Below the pieces are notes generated by a model. That model did not search any database, was not told where the DNA came from, and saw only the letters and a program-made list of their open reading frames with translations. From a virus, in the IMG/VR virus record IMGVR_UViG_3300034524_000188, positions 1 to 32,392 of that record: a stretch of 32,392 nt of DNA, one strand, 5' to 3'. Shown here one piece after another: positions 22,176 to 28,579 of the stretch. The first letter of the stretch is position 1. Each line of letters begins with the position of its first letter. The position numbers were made by a program, and so were the translations under genes.

Positions 22176-22487
22176 TTAATCCCTCCGTTCCGGCGGCTGG
22201 ACGCCGGGCACAACCTGTCCCCCTTCCGCCACACGCTGGCCGGTGGCCGTAATGGTAGCCACAATGCAGTTTTCATTCTGCTGATCCAGACTCACCAGCG
22301 CCTGCCCTTCAAGCCAACGCAAAGCCTGACGCATACGGCGACGATCCTTGTCATACCCGTAGACCTCATGCGCGATCCGATCGAGCATGCTCTCATTCGT
22401 CGTACCCGAAGGGATTTCTGCCAGAATGCGCAGCACGGTAAGCCGCAACCCCTCCATAAACCATTTGTCATATGCCATAGCGACCAT
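22176..22487 (-). CDS. Mu gp26-like winged-helix protein
   Basis: 103 residues, ATG 22485-22487 (a second ATG at 22476-22478). AGGGG lies upstream. Reads YDKWFMEGLRLTVLRILAEIPSGTTNESMLDRIAHEVYGYDKDRRRMRQALRWLEGQALVSL in pieces: helices followed by a two-stranded wing, the fold of a small winged helix. This matches the protein encoded between gp25 and gp27 in Mu-like phages, which likely takes part in packaging or head assembly; its biochemical role is not established. Confidence 0.8.
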   Translation of the reverse strand: MVAMAYDKWFMEGLRLTVLRILAEIPSGTTNESMLDRIAHEVYGYDKDRRRMRQALRWLEGQALVSLDQQNENCIVATITATGQRVAEGGQVVPGVQPPERRD

Positions 22488-22489
22488 AG

Positions 22490-22864
22490 CTATATCCCCT
22501 TATTGTGCAGCAAGAAGTTCTCATGGCGTCCCACAACTTTTTCAACGCGCTCCATAATCTGGCCGTAGCCCTCAACACGCTCTCCAAGAGTGCGAACATC
22601 CCCTGATAGCCGTTCAATGAGAATCGCTAGATCGTGCAACGCCCGTGCGTCCGGCATAGCGGCAAGCAGGTCTTCCGTGCGCGTAATCCGATGCCCCTGT
22701 TTGGCACCTTCCTTTTCCAATGCGGAACGGCAGGTCTCACAGTCCTTTTTGAGGACAAACTCCTTGCGCAGGCTCCAGATGGCCCACAATACGAGTGGCT
22801 GCACAACCAAACCGAGAAGAGGCAGATAAAGACGCAGCCATTCCAGCTGAGTGTTTGACTCCAT
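22490..22864 (-). CDS. DUF2730 membrane-anchored protein (Mu gp25)
   Basis: 124 residues, ATG 22862-22864 with GAGG upstream. One membrane segment at about 10-32 (RLYLPLLGLVVQPLVLWAIW), then the FVLKKDCETCRSAL element (36-49) and a long coiled coil (DLAILIERLSGDVRTLGERVEG; MERVEKVVGRHENFLL). This is the DUF2730 layout of Mu gp25, encoded between the lysis genes and the packaging genes. It may be part of the lysis system because of its single N-terminal membrane helix and its position; that is inference. Confidence 0.85.
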   Translation of the reverse strand: MESNTQLEWLRLYLPLLGLVVQPLVLWAIWSLRKEFVLKKDCETCRSALEKEGAKQGHRITRTEDLLAAMPDARALHDLAILIERLSGDVRTLGERVEGYGQIMERVEKVVGRHENFLLHNKGI

Positions 22865-22867
22865 GCG

Positions 22868-23503
22868 CTACCTCTTCCTTCCTTTGCCGGGGAGCAACTG
22901 TTCCATTCCCTTGGCAGCCATCCTGTCGCCGAACCACCACGTTACGGCGGTAACCGTGAGGTACAGCACAGTGCCGATGACATTGGACAGAATGGTCGTG
23001 GCCTGAAGGGACGTGAGAACCATGTCCTTGGCCTCCAGAATGTCCCATGCCTGCGTCGTGATCCACGTACTCACGCCCAGCAGATACATGGTGATGGAGG
23101 GACGGGCGATGCTCTTCACGAAATCCGCCAGCCCGAAAAGCACGCACACAAGCACGCCAAAGGGAACAGCAATAAACCGCACCCAGCCTTCCACAGCGAA
23201 CAGGCGTTCCATGAACGACTCACGGAACATGTCTTTGTTGCCTTCCAGCTGGCTGGTCTGGAACGCCCGTGCGTTCTCCAGCTCAACGGCCCCGGCTACC
23301 TGTGCCTCAGTGACGCGGATGTTCGCCTCTGCCTCGGCCTGCATGGCGCGGGTCTGGACCTCCACCATATCCCGTTCATGCGCCCGCTGGTTATCCCGAT
23401 CCTTCAGTTCAAGCTCGCGCTCCTTGCGTTTGTTGTAGCTGGACCAGATGGTGCCTATCAGCCCCGTCACCCCGCCAAAAATCAAATCCCATGGCATTAC
23501 CAT
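22868..23503 (-). CDS. 3-TM holin-like membrane protein
   Basis: 211 residues, ATG 23501-23503 with GGAGG six bases upstream. A short hydrophobic N-terminus (6-20) is followed by a highly charged coiled coil (22-100; RKERELELKDRDNQRAHERD), then three membrane helices (about 105-127, 135-152, 165-190) and a basic tail. The last helix ends WWFGDRMAAKG, and IARPSITM lies between helices 1 and 2. These are features I associate with the GTA-type 3-TM holins. It would release the lysis enzyme or depolarise the membrane at the end of the cycle. It starts inside the stop of the DUF5675 gene (TGATG). Confidence 0.65.
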   Translation of the reverse strand: MVMPWDLIFGGVTGLIGTIWSSYNKRKERELELKDRDNQRAHERDMVEVQTRAMQAEAEANIRVTEAQVAGAVELENARAFQTSQLEGNKDMFRESFMERLFAVEGWVRFIAVPFGVLVCVLFGLADFVKSIARPSITMYLLGVSTWITTQAWDILEAKDMVLTSLQATTILSNVIGTVLYLTVTAVTWWFGDRMAAKGMEQLLPGKGRKR

Positions 23504-23940
23504 CAGCAGCCTCCCTCAAGTGTCATAGTCAGCTCCCGGCCACCACAGGCAGCCATGAACTGCATTACCGCTATCTTTGAACACAGCACGGCGCGCTGGC
23601 CTTGCATAGAACCACGTTTCGTTCCGAGCAGGATGCATCCCTCCACATGAGACTTAAACCCACGAGCCACATCCCCAGCATAGTTTCCGGAATGGATGAG
23701 CACGAACGAACGCCCCGGCACGTCCCGGACGTGATAGGTCTGCCCAAATCGCGGCGAGGCACGCAGGCGACATTCGTACTGGCCGGGTGGTATGCAGGAT
23801 ATGGACGGCTGGTTGTCACGCCATGGCAGTTCCAGCGTGAAACAGGAAAAGCCAAGAGACGGAATAAGGAGAGTCCCTTCCGTGCCTTGGTCTGACGTCC
23901 GTTGCCGAATCAGGTGTATGTGCAATGGGTTAGTGTCCAT
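23503..23940 (-). CDS. DUF5675 protein, candidate endolysin
   Basis: 145 residues, ATG 23938-23940. The DUF5675 signature is clear: FTLELPWRDNQPSISCIPPGQY (34-55), FVLIHSGNYAGD (79-90) and SHVEGCILLG (97-106). His83 and Cys102 fall in an order (H then GC) resembling L,D-transpeptidase active sites, so a cysteine-based cell-wall activity is possible. In this phage the gene occupies the place of the Mu lysozyme, directly before a holin-like gene, and no other endolysin is present. There is no Shine-Dalgarno; CACTAT ends six bases before the ATG, so it may be translated from a leaderless late mRNA. Family assignment is firm; function is inference. Confidence 0.8.
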   Translation of the reverse strand: MDTNPLHIHLIRQRTSDQGTEGTLLIPSLGFSCFTLELPWRDNQPSISCIPPGQYECRLRASPRFGQTYHVRDVPGRSFVLIHSGNYAGDVARGFKSHVEGCILLGTKRGSMQGQRAVLCSKIAVMQFMAACGGRELTMTLEGGC

Positions 23941-23946
23941 GTAGGC

Positions 23947-23952
23947 ATAGTG
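23947..23952 (-). promoter_or_regulatory. Candidate late -10 upstream of the lysis unit
   Basis: CACTAT on the minus strand ends six bases before the ATG at 23940, the same spacing as TATTCT before gene I. It lies just downstream of a terminator, which is where an activator-dependent late promoter is expected. The hexamer is a poor match and no -35 is seen. Confidence 0.25.
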
Positions 23953-23969
23953 CCGCCATGGTAAATAAA

Positions 23970-23999
23970 AAACGCCCCGGACGGCTGTCCGGGGCGTTT
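23970..23999 (-). terminator. Terminator closing the early/middle block
   Basis: AAACGCCCCGGAC (23970-23982) and GTCCGGGGCGTTT (23987-23999) form a perfect 13-base-pair stem with a four-base loop. On the minus strand the stem runs into TTTTTTATTT. It lies 45 bases after the last middle gene and 30 bases before the first late gene. Confidence 0.9.
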
Positions 24000-24014
24000 C
24001 ATCACTCTTTTATC

Positions 24015-24027
24015 TTGGTATATACAA
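24015..24027. promoter_or_regulatory. Near-palindrome TTGGTATATACAA
   Basis: TTGGTATATACAA is symmetric except at one pair. It lies between the stop of the middle membrane-protein gene and the terminator, with TTGACC nearby on the minus strand at about 24037-24042. It could be an activator site of the Mor/C type, but the terminator that follows makes a promoter role for the late genes doubtful. Confidence 0.2.
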
Positions 24028-24044
24028 TGGTCTGCTGGGTCAAG

Positions 24045-24452
24045 TTATTCAGGGCACCATGCACTTCCCAATTTTTTCCATTCGTGCCGTGACATGGAAT
24101 CATAATCCATAATATGAACACGCCCCCCCATGACCCCCTTCTCAGCAATCATGGTACAAAAGTAGTCAGCGAGTCCATCTCTTATCGAGCCATCGTCTTT
24201 TGTCGCAACCAGCAATACAGGAAGATTTTCGTCTTGCCATATAGCATCAAGTGAGGATGCATCCCCCTTCACAATCTCCAGTATAGATTCAAGTTGCTCT
24301 TTACTGTATTTTTTTATGCCATCACTCGGTGCAGCCTCATTCACGACAGGCTGAACCGTTTGCTGCGGGGCCTTTTTATCAACGAGCGCTCCCAAAGTAA
24401 CCATTGCAACAAAAAACACTGCAAGCCCGATACCAGCCTTTTTAATCCACAT
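24045..24452 (-). CDS. Membrane-anchored protein of unknown function
   Basis: 135 residues from ATG 24450-24452, chosen for the AAGGAGG seven bases upstream; a reading from 24473 adds MFQGGCV. The N-terminus (KKAGIGLAVFFVAMVTLGALV, residues about 4-24) is a signal anchor, leaving a soluble domain of about 105 residues outside the cytoplasm, with two cysteines (YFCTM, AWCPE) and an acidic/basic mixed surface. I do not recognise the family. It follows the Mor-type gene after 22 bases and is the last gene before the terminator, so it is probably expressed with the middle genes. It is more AT-rich than neighbours, as expected of an accessory cargo gene. Confidence 0.65.
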   Translation of the reverse strand: MWIKKAGIGLAVFFVAMVTLGALVDKKAPQQTVQPVVNEAAPSDGIKKYSKEQLESILEIVKGDASSLDAIWQDENLPVLLVATKDDGSIRDGLADYFCTMIAEKGVMGGRVHIMDYDSMSRHEWKKLGSAWCPE

Positions 24453-24474
24453 TACACACCCTCCTTGGAACAAC

Positions 24475-24870
24475 TTACATTCCCGGCAACTTATGCTGCT
24501 TTTGCTCTTCCCGCAACGCCTGCTTTAACCGTCGAACAGTGCGCTCATGGCAGTTTGCCGCACGAGCTGCCTCGTTAATGGACGCTCCTTGCTGGATCAT
24601 CTGTCGCACCAGCGCACGTTGCCCGCCCGCGCCACGAAAGTCTCCCTGCGGAATCAGCAAACGCCCCCAGCCCAGCTGATCAGCGATGGCCTTGGCTGCA
24701 TCAATGCCAACGATGCGAGCAAGCGGGCTATCCGGCTTGGGATTACGGGGAACGGAGATTTCCGTACCGCCGACTTCCCGCGCCAAAAGAGCAGCCACCT
24801 CATAGGATGTCGCCTCGGCTATCTGCTGTAATACTCCGGGGAGTGTTTCCATATACGATGCCCCAAACAT
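24475..24870 (-). CDS. mor: Mor/C-family late transcription activator
   Basis: 131 residues from ATG 24868-24870; the ATG at 24850-24852 is an alternative with a G-rich stretch upstream (125 residues). The middle contains VAALLAREVGGTEISVPRNP and IVGIDAAKAIADQLGWGRLLIPQGDF, the dimerisation and beta-strand region of Mor. The C-terminal third is a helix-turn-helix (LVRQMIQQGASINEAARAANCHERTVRRLKQAL, about 88-120). In Mu, Mor activates the middle promoter and C the late promoters; only one such protein is found here, so it may do both. It lies directly upstream of the late region, as expected. Confidence 0.9.
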   Translation of the reverse strand: MFGASYMETLPGVLQQIAEATSYEVAALLAREVGGTEISVPRNPKPDSPLARIVGIDAAKAIADQLGWGRLLIPQGDFRGAGGQRALVRQMIQQGASINEAARAANCHERTVRRLKQALREEQKQHKLPGM

Positions 24871-24873
24871 TCG

Positions 24874-25365
24874 TTATGCGTTAGTGTCGCAAATATCTTC
24901 CATTTCTTGCTGGATTCGCTCAAGGCGCTCTAAACTCCGCTCAGCCTCTTCCCGATCCAGCCGCTCAATCCAACCTTTCAAACTATTGATGGCCTTATCC
25001 AGATGACGATCATTCATCCAATCGAAGGTTTCGATGCCCGTCATACGCCTACACCACTTGCGGAGCGCTTCGCGGGAGACGTCCTGCACGGCCCCGCGCT
25101 GGTGCAGCTCGGTCCAAAGGGCGAACAACATACGAACACGTGCATCAGGGCTACGTTTGAAGTTGTACTTGCCGGGTTTTTCCTGCCAGCCTCGGGAACG
25201 GAAGCCCTCAACAATCTGTAGAAGCTCCCGTGCCGCCATCTTTTTCAAACTATCCTTGCCTGTAATGGACTTGAGAAAGGCGCGGTAGGTATATTCTTCT
25301 TCCATGCCGGGCATTTGCCTCTTTGCAACCATGATCTTACGAATCAGTGCGTTACGGTCGAGCAT
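24874..25365 (-). CDS. gemA: GemA / Mu gp16-like protein
   Basis: 163 residues, ATG 25363-25365 with GGAGG upstream. The start LDRNALIRKIMVAKRQM and the segment TYRAFLKSITGKDSLKKMAARELLQIVEGFRSRGW (about 26-60), then LWTELHQRGAV and WCRRMTGIETFDWMNDRHLDKAINSLKGWIERLDR are typical of the gp16/GemA family, found next to Mor in Mu-like phages. In Mu, GemA modulates host gene expression and gyrase-related supercoiling. It overlaps the preceding gene by 14 bases. Its natural partner here is the Mor-type gene three bases downstream. Confidence 0.9.
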   Translation of the reverse strand: MLDRNALIRKIMVAKRQMPGMEEEYTYRAFLKSITGKDSLKKMAARELLQIVEGFRSRGWQEKPGKYNFKRSPDARVRMLFALWTELHQRGAVQDVSREALRKWCRRMTGIETFDWMNDRHLDKAINSLKGWIERLDREEAERSLERLERIQQEMEDICDTNA

Positions 25366-25552
25366 GGCGTCTTTCCTCCAGTATTTGCATCATGCCGCAG
25401 GCATCATATTGCAGCTCGTACACATGCGGACGCGTGCCCGATGTGCAGGGCCTCCAGCGCCCTTCGTGGTACATTTCAATCACGTAAATGGGACGCCGTG
25501 TCACAGTGTCCAACCACGCCCCCACGCGGAAATGACCATACAGGGTACTCAT
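25352..25552 (-). CDS. Small hypothetical protein
   Basis: 66 residues, ATG 25550-25552 with GGAGG seven bases upstream, a clear ribosome site. Sequence is rich in aromatic and polar residues (YGHFRVGAWLDTVTRRPIYVIEMYHEGRWRPC) and looks like a short beta-sheet domain followed by a helix. The stop lies inside gemA (14-base overlap). I recognise no family. It belongs to the block of three unassigned early genes between HU and gemA, where phages often carry variable anti-host or anti-defence functions. Confidence 0.6.
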   Translation of the reverse strand: MSTLYGHFRVGAWLDTVTRRPIYVIEMYHEGRWRPCTSGTRPHVYELQYDACGMMQILEERRHARP

Positions 25553-25554
25553 AA

Positions 25555-25953
25555 CTAGGCCTCCACAAGGGTAATGCTCTGGTTAGCCTTGATTAAATGG
25601 CGTTTAAACGGCTGGAACGAGGGCCATATGTTTGAGAAAGATTGGTACTTGGCCTCGGGGTCGAGGCCGTGCTCTTTTGCGAACCGTTTTTGCCCCCGGA
25701 TCAACTTCTTCAGCTCATCACGATGCTTCTTTGAATAGAGATACCGAGATACAGGCCGGGCAAAACGCCTTCGCTCCTCGCAGTCCGAGTTGAACCAACG
25801 CCCTTCAAAGACGCCATTGCTGTACCAGCCCAGCACTATTCTGTTTCGATAGCGGCCTTCCTCAATGGTCAACTGATACCCATCGCAGTTCAGGACAACC
25901 CGCCCAATAGTTCTCAGGATGTGCTCAGCACGCTTCCAATCTTCAGAAGTCAT
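25555..25953 (-). CDS. Hypothetical early protein
   Basis: 132 residues, ATG 25951-25953 with GGAGG five bases upstream. Contains an N-terminal helix (EDWKRAEHILRTIGRVV), a beta-rich middle (GYQLTIEEGRYRNRIVLGWYSNGVFEGRWFN) and a basic helical C-terminus (RYLYSKKHRDELKKLIRGQKRFAKEH) which could bind nucleic acid. No family is recognised. It is followed after two bases by the 66-residue gene and preceded after two bases by another unassigned gene, so the three are transcribed together with HU. Confidence 0.65.
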   Translation of the reverse strand: MTSEDWKRAEHILRTIGRVVLNCDGYQLTIEEGRYRNRIVLGWYSNGVFEGRWFNSDCEERRRFARPVSRYLYSKKHRDELKKLIRGQKRFAKEHGLDPEAKYQSFSNIWPSFQPFKRHLIKANQSITLVEA

Positions 25954-25955
25954 AG

Positions 25956-26459
25956 TTACCTCCGCTTCAACTCATCTACGGGAATCAGCGCAGTCCCACG
26001 GCCCCACAGCAACACACCTACATACCACCGCCCGTCATAGGCCAAAATGGGAGGCGTCGTTGTCCGCGTGACATCGCGTTGCGCCACATCTCCCAACTTC
26101 CGTCCGTTTGCTACGCTCACGGACGTCCCCACAGGCAGATCAGGTTCAGGTGCAATGACGGGCGACTCCCCCACGGCGATAGTGGACGCGATGGCGGATA
26201 TCTGCTGCACATCTATGTACGAACCATCATGCCATTTACGATCTATCCGCAGACGATAGAGGCCCGGCTTCCCGTCATCCCATTGCTCGGACGGGAACAG
26301 CTCCATTCTGACCGTGGGTCTTGCGCTGGTTTTGACGCAAATCGCCGTGCAATAACTCCGCTTTTCTGCCACAGTTCTTCCTTTTGGCTGCTCTTCAGGT
26401 CCGACGCGCCACCGCCGGACGACCGCCTCCGCTCCCGCACGGAGGACGGTTTCGCACAT
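25956..26459 (-). CDS. Hypothetical early protein
   Basis: 167 residues if started at ATG 26457-26459, which abuts the HU stop (TAAATG) but lacks a close ribosome site. A GTG at 26370-26372 has AAGGAAG at good spacing and would give 138 residues starting AEKRSYCTAICVKTS; I consider this start about equally likely. The rest is beta-rich (RMELFPSEQWDDGKPGLYRLRI; LPVGTSVSVANGRKLGDV; WYVGVLLWGRGTALIPVDEL) and could be an SH3- or OB-like small domain protein. Family not recognised. Confidence 0.6.
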   Translation of the reverse strand: MCETVLRAGAEAVVRRWRVGPEEQPKGRTVAEKRSYCTAICVKTSARPTVRMELFPSEQWDDGKPGLYRLRIDRKWHDGSYIDVQQISAIASTIAVGESPVIAPEPDLPVGTSVSVANGRKLGDVAQRDVTRTTTPPILAYDGRWYVGVLLWGRGTALIPVDELKRR

Positions 26460-26747
26460 TTAGTTCAACGCTTCCTTCAACGTTTTGCCGGGCGTGAACT
26501 TCACCGATTGGGAAGCGGGAATTTCGACCGCCTCGCCGGTTCTGGGGTTGCGGCCCATGCGGGGTGCCCGCTTGGACACCTTAAACGTTCCGAAGCCGGT
26601 GAACTGAACGGCGTTGCCCTCGGAGAGTTCCTCAGTGATCACATCCAGAGTGGTATTGATCACGTCGCCCACAGCCCGGCGCTCTGCCGTAATCCCCCGC
26701 GCCGCAAGGGCCTCTACCACTGCCGTTTCAAAGTCTGCTCTAGTCAT
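26460..26747 (-). CDS. HU-family DNA-binding protein
   Basis: 95 residues, ATG 26745-26747 with GAGGA upstream. The HU/IHF pattern is complete: helices 1-2 (AVVEALAARGITAERRAVGDVINTTLDVIT), then AVQFTGFGTFKVSKRAPRMGRNPRTGEAVEIPASQSVKFTPGKTLKEAL, with the GFGTF element at about 51-55 and the GRNPRTGE arm with its DNA-intercalating Pro. It bends DNA. Mu uses host HU and IHF for the transposition complex, so a phage copy in the early operon probably serves the transpososome or phage gene control. Confidence 0.95.
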   Translation of the reverse strand: MTRADFETAVVEALAARGITAERRAVGDVINTTLDVITEELSEGNAVQFTGFGTFKVSKRAPRMGRNPRTGEAVEIPASQSVKFTPGKTLKEALN

Positions 26748-26779
26748 GTTAGATTTCCTCCTAGTTGTTTTAATTCACG

Positions 26780-27391
26780 CTATAGTGCCGCAATATCCAA
26801 CGATATGGCCTGCATCTTGCCGCCACCATCGCGTTCATACAGCCGGAAATAGGCTTTGGTGCCGGTAACGGTGAGACTGTCAGAAATGGCCTCCATGGCC
26901 CGGTGCCAACGATCATCATCAATGGCAACTTTACGCAGGCCGAGGATGTTGCCCACATTGATGCGCCCTTCCTTATCCACATCAAAGGCTTTGGTGACTA
27001 AGGTACGCAGAGCTCCGGGACTGCCTTCGCTCCACTCCTTCAGACATTCATCAATAAGGTTTTTGGCAGCATGCAGGCGTTCATCAAACGTGAGGTTTTC
27101 GCTGATCTGCCTCTTCAACTGGTAGCGCCCGTCGAAACTAGCCAGCGTGATGTTGCCCTTACGGCCTCCCACATCCGCACCGTATTTCTCTGCTGAAAGG
27201 GAGATGAACGCCTCCACGTCCCCCATGATCTCGCCTTTCAGGCGACGCAGATCATCCTGCATCTGCCGGGCCTTGGCGACCTTCTCCATCACCAGCTCGT
27301 GACGGGCCATGTCGATGGGTTTGATCTGGTCAACGGGCACAAGATGGCCCTGCGCGTTTTCCATGTAGCCTTCAGGTATTGCCTGACTCAT
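26780..27391 (-). CDS. DUF3164 protein
   Basis: 203 residues, ATG 27389-27391 overlapping the previous gene by four bases. Starts IPEGYMENAQGHLVPVDQIKP (about 5-25), followed by helical DMARHELVMEKVAKARQMQDDLRRLK and by GNITLASFDGRYQLKRQISENLTFDERLHAAKNLIDECLKEWSEG, then AFDVDKEGRINVGNILGLRKV and the ending FRLYERDGGGKMQAISLDIA. This is the DUF3164 family, common in the early region of Mu-like phages. Function is unknown; the lysine-rich helical core suggests DNA or protein binding in replication. Confidence 0.9.
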   Translation of the reverse strand: MSQAIPEGYMENAQGHLVPVDQIKPIDMARHELVMEKVAKARQMQDDLRRLKGEIMGDVEAFISLSAEKYGADVGGRKGNITLASFDGRYQLKRQISENLTFDERLHAAKNLIDECLKEWSEGSPGALRTLVTKAFDVDKEGRINVGNILGLRKVAIDDDRWHRAMEAISDSLTVTGTKAYFRLYERDGGGKMQAISLDIAAL

Positions 27392-27612
27392 CTCTGTTCG
27401 CTCCTCTCGTTATGGGTTTCGGGCAAGCCCGGCACATGCATGTACGGCTCGGCATCTGCCAGCCGATCGATTTCGGCAAACAGCCCGTGCATTGCTATTC
27501 GCGCCACGGAAAATTCCGCATTGGGCAGCTTCTGCATCTGCGCGGCCAGCTCAATGGCGTAGCTGCGTAAGGGGCCGCTGAAGGGGCCATTTGCATTGGT
27601 GGTGGTAGCCAT
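27388..27612 (-). CDS. Small hypothetical early protein
   Basis: 74 residues, ATG 27610-27612 with AGGAGG upstream. Mainly helical: SYAIELAAQMQKLPNAEFSVARIAMHGLFAEIDRLADAEPY. No family recognised. It overlaps the DUF3164 gene by four bases and follows the HTH gene by nine bases, so it is part of the early operon. Short helical proteins like this commonly lie between B and the DUF3164 gene in Mu-like phages. Confidence 0.6.
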   Translation of the reverse strand: MATTTNANGPFSGPLRSYAIELAAQMQKLPNAEFSVARIAMHGLFAEIDRLADAEPYMHVPGLPETHNERSEQR

Positions 27613-27621
27613 GATGCCCTC

Positions 27622-27990
27622 CTACTGGTTGGCATTGTTGGCGCAGGTGCGGCAGGCCTGATACAGGCGTACGCTCTGCGCAGATGCGGCGCTGAATGGC
27701 CGACGCTGAGTTTCAACACACACGGTTCTGAACATCTCGCCGATAACGGGGCATCGCACGGTTTCATGCATGAGCGCCGCCCGCACGGCCCGCTCCACCT
27801 TTTCCATATTGCCCCGGTACTTGTTCTTGAGCACCTGATTCACGCAGGCCGCGCTGTAGCCTATGGCTTCGCCCACGGCCTTCTGGCTGCCGCGTACGTC
27901 CACGTCTTTTGCCAGCGCCATAACCCATTCAGGGGCGGCCCCTGCCCACGCTTCCCTCACAGTATCCACAGCCAACTGTTTCTCAGTCAT
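27622..27990 (-). CDS. HTH regulator with C-terminal cysteine cluster
   Basis: 122 residues from ATG 27988-27990, overlapping the previous gene by eight bases; a longer reading from 28038 lies inside that gene. A helix-turn-helix of lambda-repressor type is seen at about residues 33-62 (GSQKAVGEAIGYSAACVNQVLKNKYRG). The C-terminal half has CPVIGEM, TVCVE and ACRTC, four to five cysteines that may bind zinc. Likely a phage DNA-binding regulator or replication helper. Target unknown. Confidence 0.7.
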   Translation of the reverse strand: MTEKQLAVDTVREAWAGAAPEWVMALAKDVDVRGSQKAVGEAIGYSAACVNQVLKNKYRGNMEKVERAVRAALMHETVRCPVIGEMFRTVCVETQRRPFSAASAQSVRLYQACRTCANNANQ

Positions 27991-28579
27991 TACCCGCCCC
28001 CTTAGATTGCCAGACAACCTGCTTGAGGTTGGGGTCATAGACCTGCTTCACTCGCTGGATCATGGGTGGCTTGGGTCCGGTATCCCTGATTAGCTGGTAA
28101 CGGTGAGGGGACTTGGGAGTAGCCTTTGTGATAACCTTCAGATATCCGGCCTTGAGCAGGTGTTTGCAGTAATCGGCGGCATCCCGCTCCTTGATGGGCG
28201 TATCCTCGGTACTGGCCGAAACGCCCAACTCACGGTAGTCAAAGCGCTTGATCATGCGCATGGTACGCCACATTGATTCGCGCTTTGTGGGCGGGCATTC
28301 CTTTCCATCTTTGCGCAGCCGGGGATAATCGCGGGAACGGCGCACCAGCCGGTAAAAGGCCTCCTGTCTCGACTGATCAGGCGGCAGACTCTCCAGATAA
28401 CCGCCCTTTACAAGCCGGGTGACGTATTCGCGCACGGTATCGCGGCTGGCGTTAGTTTCACCATGGATGTCGTTCAAGGTCATGTTTCCCTGATCACCAA
28501 GCGCCATGATGACGCCCCAGATATGGGCCTGCCCACGCAGAGCTTGGGCTCTCACCTGATCAACCGGTTTACGCGCCAT
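27983..28579 (-). CDS. Winged-helix protein downstream of B
   Basis: 198 residues, ATG 28577-28579 with GGAGG four bases upstream. Two winged-helix-like halves are visible: QAHIWGVIMALGDQGNMTLNDIHGETNASRDTVREYVTRLVKGGYLESL (about 17-65) and ERDAADYCKHLLKAGYLKVITKATPKSPHRYQLI (about 131-164), joined by a basic linker. This double-wing pattern is common right after B in Mu-like phages of this kind; it is probably DNA-binding, but its task is not known. It overlaps B by 11 bases and the next gene by eight. Confidence 0.7.
   Translation of the reverse strand: MARKPVDQVRAQALRGQAHIWGVIMALGDQGNMTLNDIHGETNASRDTVREYVTRLVKGGYLESLPPDQSRQEAFYRLVRRSRDYPRLRKDGKECPPTKRESMWRTMRMIKRFDYRELGVSASTEDTPIKERDAADYCKHLLKAGYLKVITKATPKSPHRYQLIRDTGPKPPMIQRVKQVYDPNLKQVVWQSKGAGND

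Noticed and set aside
24015-24042. TTGACC with TATACC or TATATA as a late promoter
   Set aside because: Spacing is too short (13-15 bases) and the perfect terminator at 23970-23999 would stop the transcript before the first late gene; kept only as a weak regulatory palindrome.
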